Source: Reticulitermes lucifugus
Taxonomy: Eukaryota; Arthropoda; Insecta; Blattodea; Rhinotermitidae
Direction: 5' to 3'
Length of the DNA: 64,000 nt
Assembly (NCBI GenBank): GCA_026260175.1
Contig: JAKCWW010000797.1
Coordinates: 9,344 to 73,343, forward strand
The position numbers were made by a program, and so were the translations under genes. Positions 1-10,706 of this stretch are shown here, one piece after another; positions within the stretch are counted from its first letter, which is position 1; each line of letters starts with the position of its first letter. Under the pieces are notes generated by a model. It was not told the DNA's origin. It saw only the letters and a program-made list of their open reading frames with translations, and did no database searches.

Positions 1-123
1 GAGGCTGGGTAGGCCCCAGGGCCGGTCTGGACGTATGCGAAAAACCTCGCCCCCACCGGGATTCGATCCCCTGATCGTCCAGCCCGTAGCGAGTCGCTAT
101 ACCGACTACGCTATCCCGGCCCC
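1..123 (-). repeat. tRNA-derived SINE, family C (cut by window edge)
   Basis: Read on the minus strand this begins with a tRNA-like head: an A-box-like stretch (TAGCGTAGTCGGTATAGCG) followed by a B-box (GGGATCGAATCCC). The body continues off the left edge. Four more copies with the same head and body lie in this window, all on the minus strand. Confidence 0.85.
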
Positions 124-264
124 AGGAAAACCGAAGTACTCGGGGAAAAACCTGTCCCAGTGCTACTTTGTCCACCACAAATCCCGCATGGACTGACCCG
201 GAATCGAACCCGGGCCTCCGCGGTGGGAGGCCGGCGACTAACCGCCTGAGTCATGGCACGGACC
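124..264 (-). repeat. tRNA-derived SINE, family B, 3' truncated
   Basis: The minus strand reads GCCATGACTCAGGCGGTTA (A-box region) and then GGTTCGATTCCGGGTCAGTC (B-box region), followed by the family body. It directly abuts the family C copy, so one SINE probably landed beside or in the other. Only about half of the roughly 275-bp family length is present. Confidence 0.8.
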
Positions 265-735
265 TTTTTGCACCCTTACTGCCTGTATGTGGTGAAGACT
301 ATGGATAAGTACGTACGAATAACGTACTATAAAAGAGCACCCAAAATAAGAACAGAATACCCTTGTTTCCCCAATTAAATTTGAGAAATCCTTCACGGCG
401 ACATCAAGTAATAAAATCTATCCTGGGCAGTCGCCCTCATCATTCCGCAGACAACTTCCAGTGTTTGGAAACGATGTCTGTCTGTCTCCGTCTTCAGCGA
501 GTGGTAATCGCACGAGAAAATGTTATCAGTTTCACAGTTAAAATTATATGTAAACAGAAAATATTGTTACTGTATGTAACCAAATATGATCTGTTTCTTA
601 TGTGCGTGCTACGTGTCATGTCTGTCTTAAGGTGTACTTAACACTGAATGTTATTGGAATCTCTTGTCATATTCTGATATGCCCAGATGTTCTAGCAGAG
701 AATGTGAACCTCGTTAACCCATTGATTTGAGCCGG
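265..735. other. no recognised feature
   Basis: AT-rich unique-looking sequence. A 92-codon open frame (363-641, plus) has no recognisable domain and is treated as chance. Confidence 0.5.
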
Positions 736-739
736 GGAG

Positions 740-930
740 GGCAGGGGTGTGCTTTTTTCTGTTAGACACGTTTGAGTTTCTCAGGCGGTACCGCTTCGAA
801 CTTGAATCCGGGAGGCTCCCGGTAAGATCTTGGCCGGGGCCACTGATAATACTGACTGATATATCTCGCAGTTTTCCTCAGTCGCTGCAGGCAAACAACG
901 GGATGTTGCATCGTTAAACAACTATTTACC
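740..930 (+). repeat. degenerate SINE, family F
   Basis: Contains a worn B-box-like stretch (TTCGAACTTGAATCC) and a body with GTTTTCCTCAGTC and CAGGCAAACAACGGGATG. The same body layout recurs at 11765-11905 and 48968-49190, and the last copy keeps a clearer tRNA-like head. Confidence 0.5.
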
Positions 931-1559
931 ACAATACAGAAAGCTTCGTATTTATAATTGGTCAGGCTCAACCATACACTGTGGCCAACGTGCGTCGTGA
1001 CTGTCGCGCCAGTAAGTGCAGTGCTCTTGGCGACGAGTTGTCTCGTGTTTTTTACGACACAGTTTCCTTGTTCACTTTAGACATGGCAATTAACCGAGAG
1101 AGACTTTTTTAACCAGTTTCAGCAAATTTGCGTAATTTAGTTTTATTGTCTGTTCCAATCACTTGTAATTTAGTAAAAAAAAAATATATATATATAAGTA
1201 GTATCAGTGTAATTTCTTGTTCGTATTGAACCAGTCACTGATAATCTACGCAGCGTAAAGTGAACAGCCTATTACCCGTATTAGACAAATTATCGCATGT
1301 AGAGTGTGGTAATCTGCTCGGTGTTCTGCGCACACTAGTACAATCAAAGGATTGGGCCGTCAAGTCATTCGACGTTACAGACTGTAGCCTGAGTTACTGA
1401 TGGCGTAGTTAAGGAAGCACAAATTACGAATTCAGATATGTTACAGTTGCTAGGAGGAAACTAGTGATACTGAGAATGGACTGAGATAGAGAGGGAGAAA
1501 AATGCTATTTTCTTATGGAGTTTTGGAGGACTGTACGAGATATTATTAAGTTGATAAAT
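931..1559. other. no recognised feature
   Basis: AT-rich sequence with a short AT run near 1185. No gene, RNA or repeat recognised. Confidence 0.5.
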
Positions 1560-1845
1560 AAATCGAAAAGAGTTAAGTGGCTGGGGAATGTTACACATAT
1601 GGGGGAGAAAAATGCGTGAAAATTGTTGTTCGGCGAACCTGAGACATATTTAAAGACCAGTGCGTAGATGAGACGATAGTATTAAAGCTGACCTTACAGA
1701 TAGGATAAGGTGTGGACTAGATTCATCACGGTCGGGTCGGGTCCACAGGCGAGCTAGTGTGAATGCGGCAATGAAATTCGGATTCCATAAAAAGAAGCAG
1801 AAAATTCATAAAGAACTGATTAGCTGTTAACTTGTCAGGATGGAG
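1560..1845 (+). pseudogene. LINE family 1 relic, RT C-terminal end and 3' tail
   Basis: Pieces of the plus-strand translation (RVKWLGNVTHMGEKN, then GEPE) match the layout LRWAGHVARMGE...LVGKPEGK that I know from the C-terminal end of an insect non-LTR retrotransposon polyprotein. The DNA then runs into the family's tail, with a GTGAATGCGGCAATGAAA-like stretch and TTCCATAAAA. Stops and frameshifts are frequent. Other copies here are 11040, 15717, 16255, 18640, 60955, 62080 and 63697. The upstream RT and endonuclease are absent, as expected for a 5'-truncated LINE. Confidence 0.6.
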
Positions 1846-2165
1846 TTTTATCCACAAATTATTTAGGGAAATTGGTGGTAATAAAACTCCACGCATTCCT
1901 AACATCGCTACTCACAGATAGGCCTATGTGGTTGGCGTCAGCTATGAGTATGTTTTTACTTATACAAGGGCTCTTCGTTGCTTCAGTTCCACATTTTCTA
2001 TTCCAAGTAAGCGAATTTCTTCTCTATTATTCTTAATTGCTGTGGATGTCGCAATGTTACAGAAATTAAATGACACGTTTACAACGAATGGTTTTAGTTT
2101 GTACGGATTTAATTCTTTATTATGCTCTGTTCCTTTAATATAATGAAATTCACAAAAATCCAACG
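1846..2165. other. no recognised feature
   Basis: Overlapping 71- and 67-codon open frames on opposite strands look like chance. Nothing else seen. Confidence 0.5.
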
Positions 2166-2318
2166 CGTGATTTCAGGCTGCCGCCGCGGTGTAAATGAAA
2201 TCTTAACTGTTCTGGGATGTTAAGTAGCGTAGATTGGTAGTTAGTTACCGACGTTTCGGGACAGTCTATCGGCGTCATCTTTAAGGGTCAAGCAGTCCTC
2301 TGGGACTGCTTGACCCTT
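2166..2318 (-). repeat. foldback repeat with hammerhead-like core, copy 1
   Basis: The minus strand carries AAAGATGA, a short loop, and CCCGAAACGTCGGTAAC, then the family tail ATCTACGCTACTTAACATCC. The same tail occurs at 26366-26515 and 43385-43500. In its intact form the family encodes the widespread spurious peptide FWDITQRRVV on the complementary strand. A perfect 16-bp hairpin with a 4-base loop (2283-2318) closes the unit. Confidence 0.6.
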
Positions 2319-2728
2319 GACCCTTATTTCGATGTTTCGTGAATAGTTCCGATGAGTGGGGATGAGATAACGGGGATCCACCGCTCTTCTGCTATTGCGC
2401 ATATCACTCTCATCCCTGTATTTAATTAATTGAGGTTGATTGCTTTCGTGCTTTATCGAATGAGACTTGCTTATTCACGTCATGTATTTCATGCTTCAAA
2501 AAAGTTTCATATTTTATTAAAATAAAATTTAATATTTTTTTTTGTTTTCTTGAGGGTACTGTTTACTTTTAGAACTGATATTTTGTAAGTTCCTGTAAAC
2601 AAATGAGCGTTTACATTGAATGCATATTGTAGTTTTTTTATTCTGATGTTTGCGACGGTTTCTTCCGCGCCAATTAAGCACGAACATCGAGACTATACTG
2701 CTTTTACGAGTTGTAATCAAATTACACG
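2319..2728. other. no recognised feature
   Basis: AT-rich sequence with a poly-T run near 2536. Short open frames only. Confidence 0.5.
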
Positions 2729-2985
2729 ACGATCCCAATGGCCACGCGGTCTAAGGCGTGGGTCTGCGGCTGGGATTGCGGGTTCGAATTCCGCCGGGGG
2801 GCATGGACGTCTGTCTATTGTGAGTGTTGTGTCTTGTCAGGTATAAGTCTCTGCGATGGGCTGATCACTCGTCCAGAGGAGTCCTACCGAGTGTCGTGTG
2901 TCTAAAGTGTGTGATCGTGAAGCCTCGACACTGAGGAGCCCCTGGCCCACTAAGGGCTGTCGAGCCATGAAAAAAAAATAAATTT
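2729..2985 (+). repeat. tRNA-derived SINE, family A, near full length
   Basis: The tRNA-like head has TGGCCACGCGGTCTAAGGC (A-box region, Leu/Ser-like) and GGGTTCGAATTCC (B-box). A body of about 200 bp follows and ends in an A-rich tail near 2970-2981. Minus-strand relatives are at 5140 and 17874. Confidence 0.85.
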
Positions 2986-3741
2986 ACACAGCCAGCTACA
3001 GTAATTAACCACCTGTTTTAGCGGTAATATATAATGTATATTCGTATAGGTGCACTTATTTACGAATAAATTTCTGCATTACTATCGATCTTAATTACAA
3101 TTTATACTAGACAGAGGAAAGTTTTTTAAAATATATTATAATCATTGTACTCTGAAGAATGTATACTGTCAGCAATATAAGACTCCACGTCCTTAAGGAT
3201 AATAATGTTGCAATTGATACACTTTTCCTTAATACAATTTATACTAGCCGATTACGCCCCAGTAAAGACCTGAAGTGTATAGCTACATATAAATATTTTA
3301 ATTTCTTAATCAAACTGTGCTTGCGCCTGCTTAGATTCTTAAACATTATTACTGAGTACACTTTTCTTTGTTAACGAGCTGTAACTTTTCTCATTACGGT
3401 ATTAATTATTAGTCGTTGTGTTGAGCGTAATTTCTAAGTGGAAAATTCAATCAAGCCCTTCTTTTTAAAATCTTAAAGCAGGTTTTCTTTTATAAAGGTT
3501 TTTTATGTGGGAACAACATTTTGTTAATTTGTCTGTGTTCTGTTTTGTTACGATGTGTAAACAAATTATCTCTAATTAAATTTCGTCACGTTATAAGAAA
3601 AGTATTAGCATAATCTGTAAGTAAAAATTCCGGTGTAAAAAATAATTGACGTTAGAGGCAATTGAAATTCGTTGCGTAAAACTTAAACTGTAGCTTCTTG
3701 TGCAATTCAGGAAGTTAAGATATTGTTAGAAATACAAAGTA
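2986..3741. other. no recognised feature
   Basis: Strongly AT-rich; no repeat or coding signal recognised. Confidence 0.5.
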
Positions 3742-4237
3742 GACGACGAATCCTTCAAGTGAGAGTACGGAAGCAGTGGACACAGATACAAGATTCACCT
3801 GCAGACGATGAAGCGTTCAGTTGAGAGTACGAAAACAGTGGACAAAGATACAAGATTCACCTGCAGACGATGAAGTGTTAAGTTAAGAGTACGAGAACAG
3901 TGGACAAAGATACAAGATTCACCTGCAGACGATGAAGCGTTCAGTTAAGAGTACGAGAACAGTGGACAAAGATACAAGATTCACTTGCTGACGATGAAGC
4001 GTTCAGTTGAGAGTACGAGAACAGTGGACAAAGATACAAGATTCACTTGCAGACGATGAAGCGTTCAGTTGAGAGTACGAAAACAGTGGACAAAGATACA
4101 AGATTCACCTGCAGACGATGAAGTGTTAAGTTAAGAGTACGAGAACCGTGTACACAGAGACAGCATTCACCTGAAGACGATGAAGTGTTAAGTTAAGAGT
4201 ACGAGAACCGTGTACACAGAGACAGCATTCACCTGAA
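3742..4237. repeat. 62-bp tandem repeat, eight units
   Basis: Eight consecutive units start at 3742, 3804, 3866, 3928, 3990, 4052, 4114 and 4176, each exactly 62 bp. The unit starts GACGATGAAG and carries GAGTACGA and GATACAAGATTCACCTGCA. The first unit is the most diverged. Units 2 and 6 are identical, as are units 7 and 8. The phase never slips, and 62 is not a multiple of three, so this is not coding. Confidence 0.95.
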
Positions 4238-4389
4238 GACGCGAATAGAGCCATTATACAATACTGCGTGCTTCTTGTTTAACCCAGAAAATTGAGAGAC
4301 CCGGAAGAAAATGCTCTTACCACAGTGTTACGCCATTTTTTACAATCCTTCCGATACACAATTGGACAGTGTCTTGATGGAAGCTCTGA

Positions 4390-4566
4390 AGAGGAAAACT
4401 ATGGGAGAAGTACAGAACGAAATTTATTTCTCTTAGTGACAGGCTAGACCTCAAGATGGACTGGAACAAAGACCGACGTCGACAGATGAAGAGGCTGGAA
4501 AAAGTCAACAACCTGACCAAATCCTTGGCAGATGGAGCACTATCACTTGTAGAATTTATGCCATAG
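4390..4566 (+). other. unrecognised coding-like open frame, 58 codons
   Basis: The frame is open from just after a TGA at 4387 to a TAG at 4564 and reads like a charged helix (DRLDLKMDWNKDRRR, then MKRLEKVNNL). I do not recognise it and there is no good start codon. It could be an eroded exon, a transposon fragment or chance. It lies about 150 bp downstream of the 62-bp array. Confidence 0.2.
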
Positions 4567-4992
4567 TTGAAAGCCCACATAGCTCAGTCAATGTAGTGAT
4601 TATGGTAGGGGCAGGATTACTAGAGTTCTGGGTCCTTTCAATGGAGGTGGCAGAGACCTTTCTCTTACCAGTTTCCGGACCAATTATGGGTCCCAGGCAG
4701 CGTACTGTCAAATGGGCACCCAAAACCAAAATGGCCGGTACGTGAACGTAACAACTCACATCCGTATAGAGCCGAGATTAAGAATGTGTGGAGCTCTGCC
4801 TCAACTTCTTCATGCTTTATTGCGTGAAATTTACCTTAAACTTACATTGCAAAAGAGTAGGTAACTTTCCTATTTTTAATTCAGTACCATGCTTTGAAGA
4901 TACGCCGAGGCAAGCTTGTAGGTGCATACATTCTTACTCTCTGCAGTAGATGGCGGTAATTTGTCAGCTTGAGGCTACGGCCGCTTTGTTAC
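4567..4992. other. no recognised feature
   Basis: A short minus-strand open frame (4556-4759) shows no recognisable domain. Nothing else seen. Confidence 0.45.
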
Positions 4993-5122
4993 TGGGGAAG
5001 GAAACCCCAGTAGCGACTGGAAAGGAGACTGGGTAGGCCCCATAGTCGGTCTGGAAGCCTCTACCCCCGAAATACAATCTTCCAGTTGCAGCGCAGCGAG
5101 TCGCTCTACCGGTCGAGGGCAT
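4993..5122 (-). repeat. tRNA-derived SINE, family C, partial and degraded
   Basis: Matches the family C body (GACTGGGTAGGCCCC, GGTCTGGA) and head (GCGAGTCGCTCTACCGG) on the minus strand. The B-box is eroded. Immediately followed by a family A SINE. Confidence 0.7.
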
Positions 5123-5139
5123 TGTAGACAACAAATTTT

Positions 5140-5396
5140 TCCCATGGCGCAACAGCCCCTAGTGAGCCAGGGCCTCCTCATTATCGAGACTTTACAAACA
5201 CACTCAGACACACACACACACACACTCGGTAGGACTCCTCTGGGTGGCTGATCAGCCCGACGCAGAAACCTCTATCTGACAACAAACAACACTCACACGA
5301 GACAGACATCCTTGCCCCCAAGGGGACTCGAACCCGCAATCCCAGTAAGCGAACGACCGCAGACCCACGCCTTAGACCGCGCGGCCACTGGGATCG
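5140..5396 (-). repeat. tRNA-derived SINE, family A, full length
   Basis: On the minus strand the head reads GTGGCCGCGCGGTCTAAGGC and GGGTTCGAGTCCCC. The family body follows, including a CA microsatellite at 5209-5225 (TG on the SINE strand). The end matches the copy at 17874-18119. Confidence 0.85.
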
Positions 5397-6504
5397 GCCT
5401 AGACTATTATTACTAATATTAATATTGGGATTAGAATAAGAATTGTTGTTGTAGAAGTTTTACAGTGACGTTGACTTTCTAGAAACACGACCACCGAAGA
5501 ATATTAAGTGGTAATGCTGTGATATAGAAGCGGCAGTCGTTGACTGATGTAATGTAATATACCGCATTAAGCTAGAAACATAAGAATATTTTGTATAATT
5601 GTTGTCTTGAGGAGTGCGATGCTATCTACTTAGGCAGACAGAACACATAATTTGTGAAGGATAAAACTCTGCTGCGTTTATCTGTATTTTACAAGAGTAG
5701 CCGGTGGTGGAGAGCAGTGGTTTTGATATAAGGCAGGATGACGGAGACCGCAGCTTCGGGCGCAATAATATGAAACAGCGACACTGAGAAATGGCAGTTG
5801 TACAGCTGGCAGATATTACGGGGGTCTCCTTTATCGCCTATTATAGTCTTACTTGGTACCCCGCTTTCCGCTGCAGTCTCTAAATTTATTTGTATTAACC
5901 TAATTTGTTTCGCCCTACGGATTTTATTTTGTTTTTATTATTCTTTTTATGTTCCTGTCCGTTGTGTCTTACCCACCTTCACTCCTCCGGAACTTTTTAT
6001 CACGTGCCAGACTACTCGACTTCACATCTCAGAAAGCAGTGGTCCTACACATTCTGAGCAAACCAACAAATTCCTGAATGTAATTCCGATTCTGTATCGC
6101 CGAGGTAATTTAGTCTGTATATTGAATATTAATGTTTGTTCAAATGTTATGAACCAAGCATGAGCCATAACCCCTAAACGCTACTCTCTCTGAACTGTGA
6201 TTATTGCACGGGAACTCCGGATTTTGGGGCCAGAGGCACATTTTCAGACTACCCTCTCTGTGCGAATATCCTTCAAGCCACCTGCAATAATGCATGCGTC
6301 ATATGTGTCCATAACTGCTTCAGTTATGCTGTTTATTTTCGTTGCAGTCTTACAGAATGGCATTTATGAGGCCATCTGGTGACCTTGCAGCCGGAAGAGA
6401 ATTCTGCCAAAATGCGGGGCATTAATAGAGGAATTTCTTGTTACTCGCTAGAGCATGCAGGCCTGTATGTAGTATTTAGAGCATACGAGTACTTTCCTCT
6501 AGTT
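5397..6504. other. no recognised feature
   Basis: A 121-codon plus-strand open frame (5798-6163) is hydrophobic at its start but has no recognisable family, splice context or repeat match. Treated as chance. Confidence 0.45.
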
Positions 6505-7035
6505 CGGTAGTATTCAACCTTTTTTGTTCGCGTACCCCACATACAATTTCTCTTCAACCTTGTACCCCCAAAGTTGTTGGTGCACAATCCAAGTTATACA
6601 CAGTATATAATTTACATCTAAAATAAGTTAAATAAATTACATCCAAAATAATGTATTAAATAATAAGATTTAAAAGAGAAAAAGGAGAATCAAGCTATTA
6701 AGTAACAAATATATTATTGCCTATCATATAAAAATTAATAAAAAAACAAAGGTATTTTAGCAAAGCAAAACTATATGAACTATGTGGAATAAAATGAAAC
6801 TAGCCGCCCAGATAAGAATCGCATAAAGGAGAGAGAGAGAGAGAGAGAGAGAGAAAAATGGCGCTCCCAAATCGCGTGTCCTTACGTCCTGGTCTCTTGT
6901 GGCTAATCCTAAATCTAGCCCTGATTATTCAGTGTTTATCATGAAACAATGTATTTATTTTTTTTTTATTTACGTACCACCTGAGATGTCTTCGCTTACC
7001 TCCGGGGGTACGCGTACCCCAGGTTGAAACCACTG
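6505..7035. mobile_element. hAT-type MITE with 8-bp target-site duplication
   Basis: The left end reads CGGTAGTATTCAACC, a worn form of the hAT terminal motif CAGTGGTTCTCAACC. The right end reads GGTTGAAACCACTG, its complement. The homologous end sequence continues inward through CGCGTACCCC on both sides. Outside the ends, CTCTAGTT occurs at 6497-6504 and again at 7036-7043, a perfect 8-bp duplication as hAT transposases make; its central TA fits the Buster-type preference. The 531-bp interior is AT-rich, has a GA microsatellite at about 6829-6854 and no transposase, so it would have moved only with a helper. Confidence 0.88.
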
Positions 7036-7249
7036 CTCTAGTTCAATATAACCCGGTATGAAATGCCATGAAATATGTATGTTTACATTCACGATCGATC
7101 TCTTAACCTAATGTTTACTCTTGAGGGCAGACACAAAAGTTAAGTACTTTCTATTCAATGCTCACCGATTTCCGAAAGAACATTGCTTTTTGGAATGCTC
7201 CCAGGCTTCGCCCTTTTGTCCTGTTAAGAGAAACATGTCGATGAAGATG

Positions 7250-7420
7250 GGCATGGAGCATTGGTGAAGTGATATGGACATGGGAAAGCCGAAGTATTCG
7301 GAGAAAAGCCTGTCATTTTCCAATTTGTCCATCATAAATCTCACGTGGATTAACTGGGATCGAACCCGGGCCTCCACGGTGAGGAGCCTTAGACTAACCA
7401 CCCTAGCCATGACACAGTCT
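7250..7420 (-). repeat. tRNA-derived SINE, family B
   Basis: On the minus strand: TGTCATGGCTAGGGTGGTTAG head, CCGGGTTCGATCCC B-box, then the CCGAATACTTCGGCTTTCCC body. The similarity may extend left to about 7170. Confidence 0.75.
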
Positions 7421-8454
7421 AGGCAGGTAGATATTGATTTAATGTGATTTCAAAAGTTAATTCTTACCCCACAGTAATCACACTACTTTATGACGGAAAC
7501 AAACGAGTTACTACTTTTTACGGAAATAATAGCTGTTTATTCTAGATGTCTCCTGCCCTTTATGGAACTCGACCGTTCATTACTGCGTTCACAAGGGCCC
7601 CCCTTAATCTCTTACCTAAATATTAAATACGCAAACTTGTTTTTTTTTGTAAAATACTTATTACCTAATATATTTTGCACCAGATATTTAAATTTTGCCT
7701 CCATGGAGCAAACATTCCCATGACTGCTTCAGTGTCTTAACAGCGAGAGGAAGCCACCCTAGAGACCTTTGTGTGTCAGACACTCGATTGTTTTGCTACA
7801 CACAACATTTACGATGAGTGGTGGTGAAGGAAATTGATGTCAGAACCAAGCTTTAAAGAGAAGTCACAGCATGTCGCCACGACAAGATGAAGTTTACTCT
7901 AACACTGCTAAAATTAATACTGTAAGTTGGTCTTACAGTAGTCCTGCGCATTATGGTACATTCTTTAGAACAGGCGTTCTTAAAATCTTCAGCCCTGACC
8001 CAAATTAATTTTCGGAGATGCTTCGCGATTTTCAGTGAAGTTTGAATTAATAATATATTTCTTTTTAATCGCTTTAATGTTGTCTTCAAATTATATTATT
8101 TTATTGAAAAATAGCGAAGGTTTAGGAAATGAGATACTTGTACAAATATTATTAAAACACGATTAATGATTAGTTTATTAGTTGGTAGTGCACAGCAATT
8201 TTTCAAAAGCACAAATATTATAAGAGCACAAAATTAAAACATGGGTCTCAGTGTGAACCTTGGCTTAGCTCAAGCTTTGAATATTCTTCAAAACTTGGCC
8301 ATGTATTTAAAAGGCTGCACCTTAAGTAATGCTGTGGTTGCAGGGGGTTTCGGGGCTTAGATATAGTAATGTCAAGTGCTGAAAACCTGCTTCACACAAC
8401 TAGGCCGTACAAAGGCTTAGAAATACTTCGTTTCCCAGCATTGGTTTTTAGACA
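7421..8454. other. no firmly recognised feature
   Basis: Minus-strand frames at 7853-8089 are basic but match nothing I can name. The segment sits on the 3' side of the hAT transposase relic, beyond the U1 repeat, and could hold more of that element. Confidence 0.35.
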
Positions 8455-8965
8455 CGTACGCAAAATTGCGAAAAGCGACTATTAGCGTCGTCATATCTGT
8501 CTGTCCGTCCGTCCTTCCATCCGCATGAAAAACTCGGCTTCACTGGACGGATTTTCGTTAAAGGTGATATTTGAGTGTTTTTCGAAAATCTGTCGAGAAA
8601 ATTCAAGTTTCATTAAAATCTCTTAAGAATCACGGATACTTTACATGAAGAAATTTCTTCGTTTATGATATCTCGCTGGATTCGTTTTATAATGGGAAAT
8701 GTTTCAGACAAAAGTTGTAAAGAAAATCAAAACACATTTTATGTTCAGTACCTTTTTCTGAAAATCGGGTCGTTTATGAAACAATGTGGAAAAATTTGGT
8801 CCAGCCGGACAGGCCACAGATGACAATATACTACAGCGTATGCGCACGGCATACTGGATGGCTAAGACTACAGACACACACTCAGAATATGCAATGCTTT
8901 TTTTTTTCACGGCAACAATAGTTACGAGAACGCGTCTCAAGGTTACGTTATGCGTACAGCGCTTT
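8455..8965 (+). repeat. unclassified interspersed repeat U1, copy 1
   Basis: Alignable over about 500 bp with 27332-27860. Shared landmarks in order are GCAAAATTGCGAAAAGCGAC, TCTGTCTGTCCGTCCG, TCGAAAATCTGTCGAGA, ATTTTATGTTC and CAGACACACACTCAGAATATG. A weaker third copy is at 57100-57300. The minus strand gives a recurring translation (YSECVSV..IQ...RMR) that I take to be a repeat artefact. No terminal repeats or target duplication were found. Confidence 0.7.
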
Positions 8966-9079
8966 CCTTGTCCTTTTTCACTTGGATTTAGAATGCACTC
9001 AGTTCTTGCTTCTGAAAACCGCAGCTCAGTGTCCCCGTCGTTTTGGGAGTCTGTATGTTGCTGCTGAAGGCAAGCTGCT

Positions 9080-9790
9080 TTAAATGCCATCGGCCAAATC
9101 TTCTACATCAATGTCCGGGACGTACCTGCCGAAGTGAAGGGTTAGTTCTTCAAAATTTCCAAGATTAACTTATTTTACGGCAGGAACTTCGACTTTTTTT
9201 TACCTCTACAAAGAAATTTAATGTCGGGAAACAAGAAATCTTTTGTCTGTATTTTCCTCTTCCACAACTTCAACCTTGCTTTGAAAGTTATCAACTTCTC
9301 TGCTAGCCCAAGCACTGTCTGTTCAGCTCCTAACACTGAATATTCAACAGACTGATTTGGTAAATATATCTAAAATATAGGATAGTTTTCATATCCACTT
9401 AGAATTCGAGAACCTTCGGCAGAGGGGACAATCTTTTTTGTGACAGAGGGTTTCGACCTCGTTGCGTAATGCCACAACTCGCTGAAGGACGTTTCCTTGT
9501 GACAGCTACCTGACCTCAGAATGATAAATTAAGGGCGTAGATTTGGAGCCAGTATCCGAACACATCTGGCTAAAATTCCTGTTGCTTAACGACCTCGCTC
9601 TTATAAAATTCACAACTTTAACGATCTCTTTTGTCACAACATCCAACTTCTCAGACAACTTCCTGGAAGCAAAATTCTCCCTGTGGAGTAGACAATGAAA
9701 AGTTGTCTTGTGAGGATTAAGTTCATTCTGGCACAAAGGACTTCAGCACACCCCGAACATTGCTGGTGCGCCATAAGGGTGTGAAATAAA
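9080..9790 (-). pseudogene. broken hAT-family transposase (ZBED5/SCAND3/GTF2IRD2-like)
   Basis: The longest open piece (9736-9506) includes FHCLLHRENFASRKLSEKLD, VKVVNFIRARSLSNRNFSQM and LIYHSEVR followed by LSQGNVLQR. This matches the conserved order HC..H.E.L..K, V...INFI..RPL.SRLF..L and LLLHTEVRWLSRG that I know from hAT transposases of the ZBED5/SCAND3 type. A TAG replaces the Trp of EVRWLS. Upstream, GAPAMFGVC fits the TDGAPAM motif. Downstream, in another frame, AEKLITFKARLKLWKRKI fits the following helical region. Two or more frameshifts and several stops make it a pseudogene. The BED finger and the C-terminal dimerisation region were not found; U1 follows directly at the 3' side. Confidence 0.8.
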
Positions 9791-10557
9791 ACACTGATCA
9801 CAGGCCATCAAGTTTTATTTTAAAACAAGTATGCTTTTTAAAATCTTTCCTTGTTCAGTGGTATTCAGAGTCCGGCAAATAAAAATCTTCTTCTGTATAT
9901 ATTAGCCCTGAATATCGTACGTGTGCTGTGAACAGTATATTGTTACTTATATCAGCTGTCGAATCAGCACACTTGATTTCAAAATTCGCTTGTGCAAGAG
10001 AAAATTTTAGGTTACAAAATAGGGTTATGGTGACCCAACAAAAAAGGGACTTAGACACATTTTTGGGTTGCAACCAATTGGTTAATAACCCCTGTTTATA
10101 GGGTACAAATAGACATTCATTATCTGTGTAATTAAATATGAAGTATAGTTTCCATAAAACGCATGCCACAAGTAATTCGATATTACGAGTATTCCTGTTT
10201 ATACGGAGTTAAAATCGAAAACGTTCCAAGGAAGAAAAAGTCTTGTCGCTAAGAAAAAGTTGAAAGTAAAAGTGGAAAATTAAAAATAAGGAAAAACAAG
10301 AAGCGATAACATAAACTGTAGATATGTTGAAGGTCGTCAATTTTCACACGAAATATTTTCATATTTGGCCTATATTTAACGAATTACAAAAACGTTCCAA
10401 GTTTTTGTAGTGTATCTCACATCTATATTTTTATTAGATTTGACCAGAAATCTCTGCTTCATCTGTTCGAGGTGCATATTATTATATGGTGACGCACAGC
10501 ACCCCAACAAGGCCAATCAATTTTAAAGCGATTTATTCCCTTTGTGTTCGTTAATCA
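9791..10557. other. no recognised feature
   Basis: A 104-codon minus-strand frame (9855-10169) may overlie more upstream hAT sequence, but I could not match it. Confidence 0.4.
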
Positions 10558-10706
10558 AATATTTATTTCACAGAGTACAGTCACACACAACACCACAGTG
10601 CAACTCAATTATACTACTAGTTTCAGCTTAATATATGCCGAAACTAGCAGCCTAATTAAGTTGCACTGTGGTGTTGTGTGTGACTGTACCCTGTGAAATA
10701 AATATT
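10558..10706. repeat. foldback repeat, 67-bp arms and 15-base loop
   Basis: The left arm 10558-10624 and right arm 10640-10706 are inverted copies with about 5 mismatches in 67. The arms carry CACACACAACACCACAGTGC and end in AAATAAATATT, which looks like a retroelement 3' tail. Best read as one tail duplicated in inverse orientation. Confidence 0.92.

Noticed and set aside
3742-4237. CRISPR-like array
   Set aside because: The whole 62-bp unit repeats with no variable spacers, and the context is eukaryotic. It is a tandem repeat.
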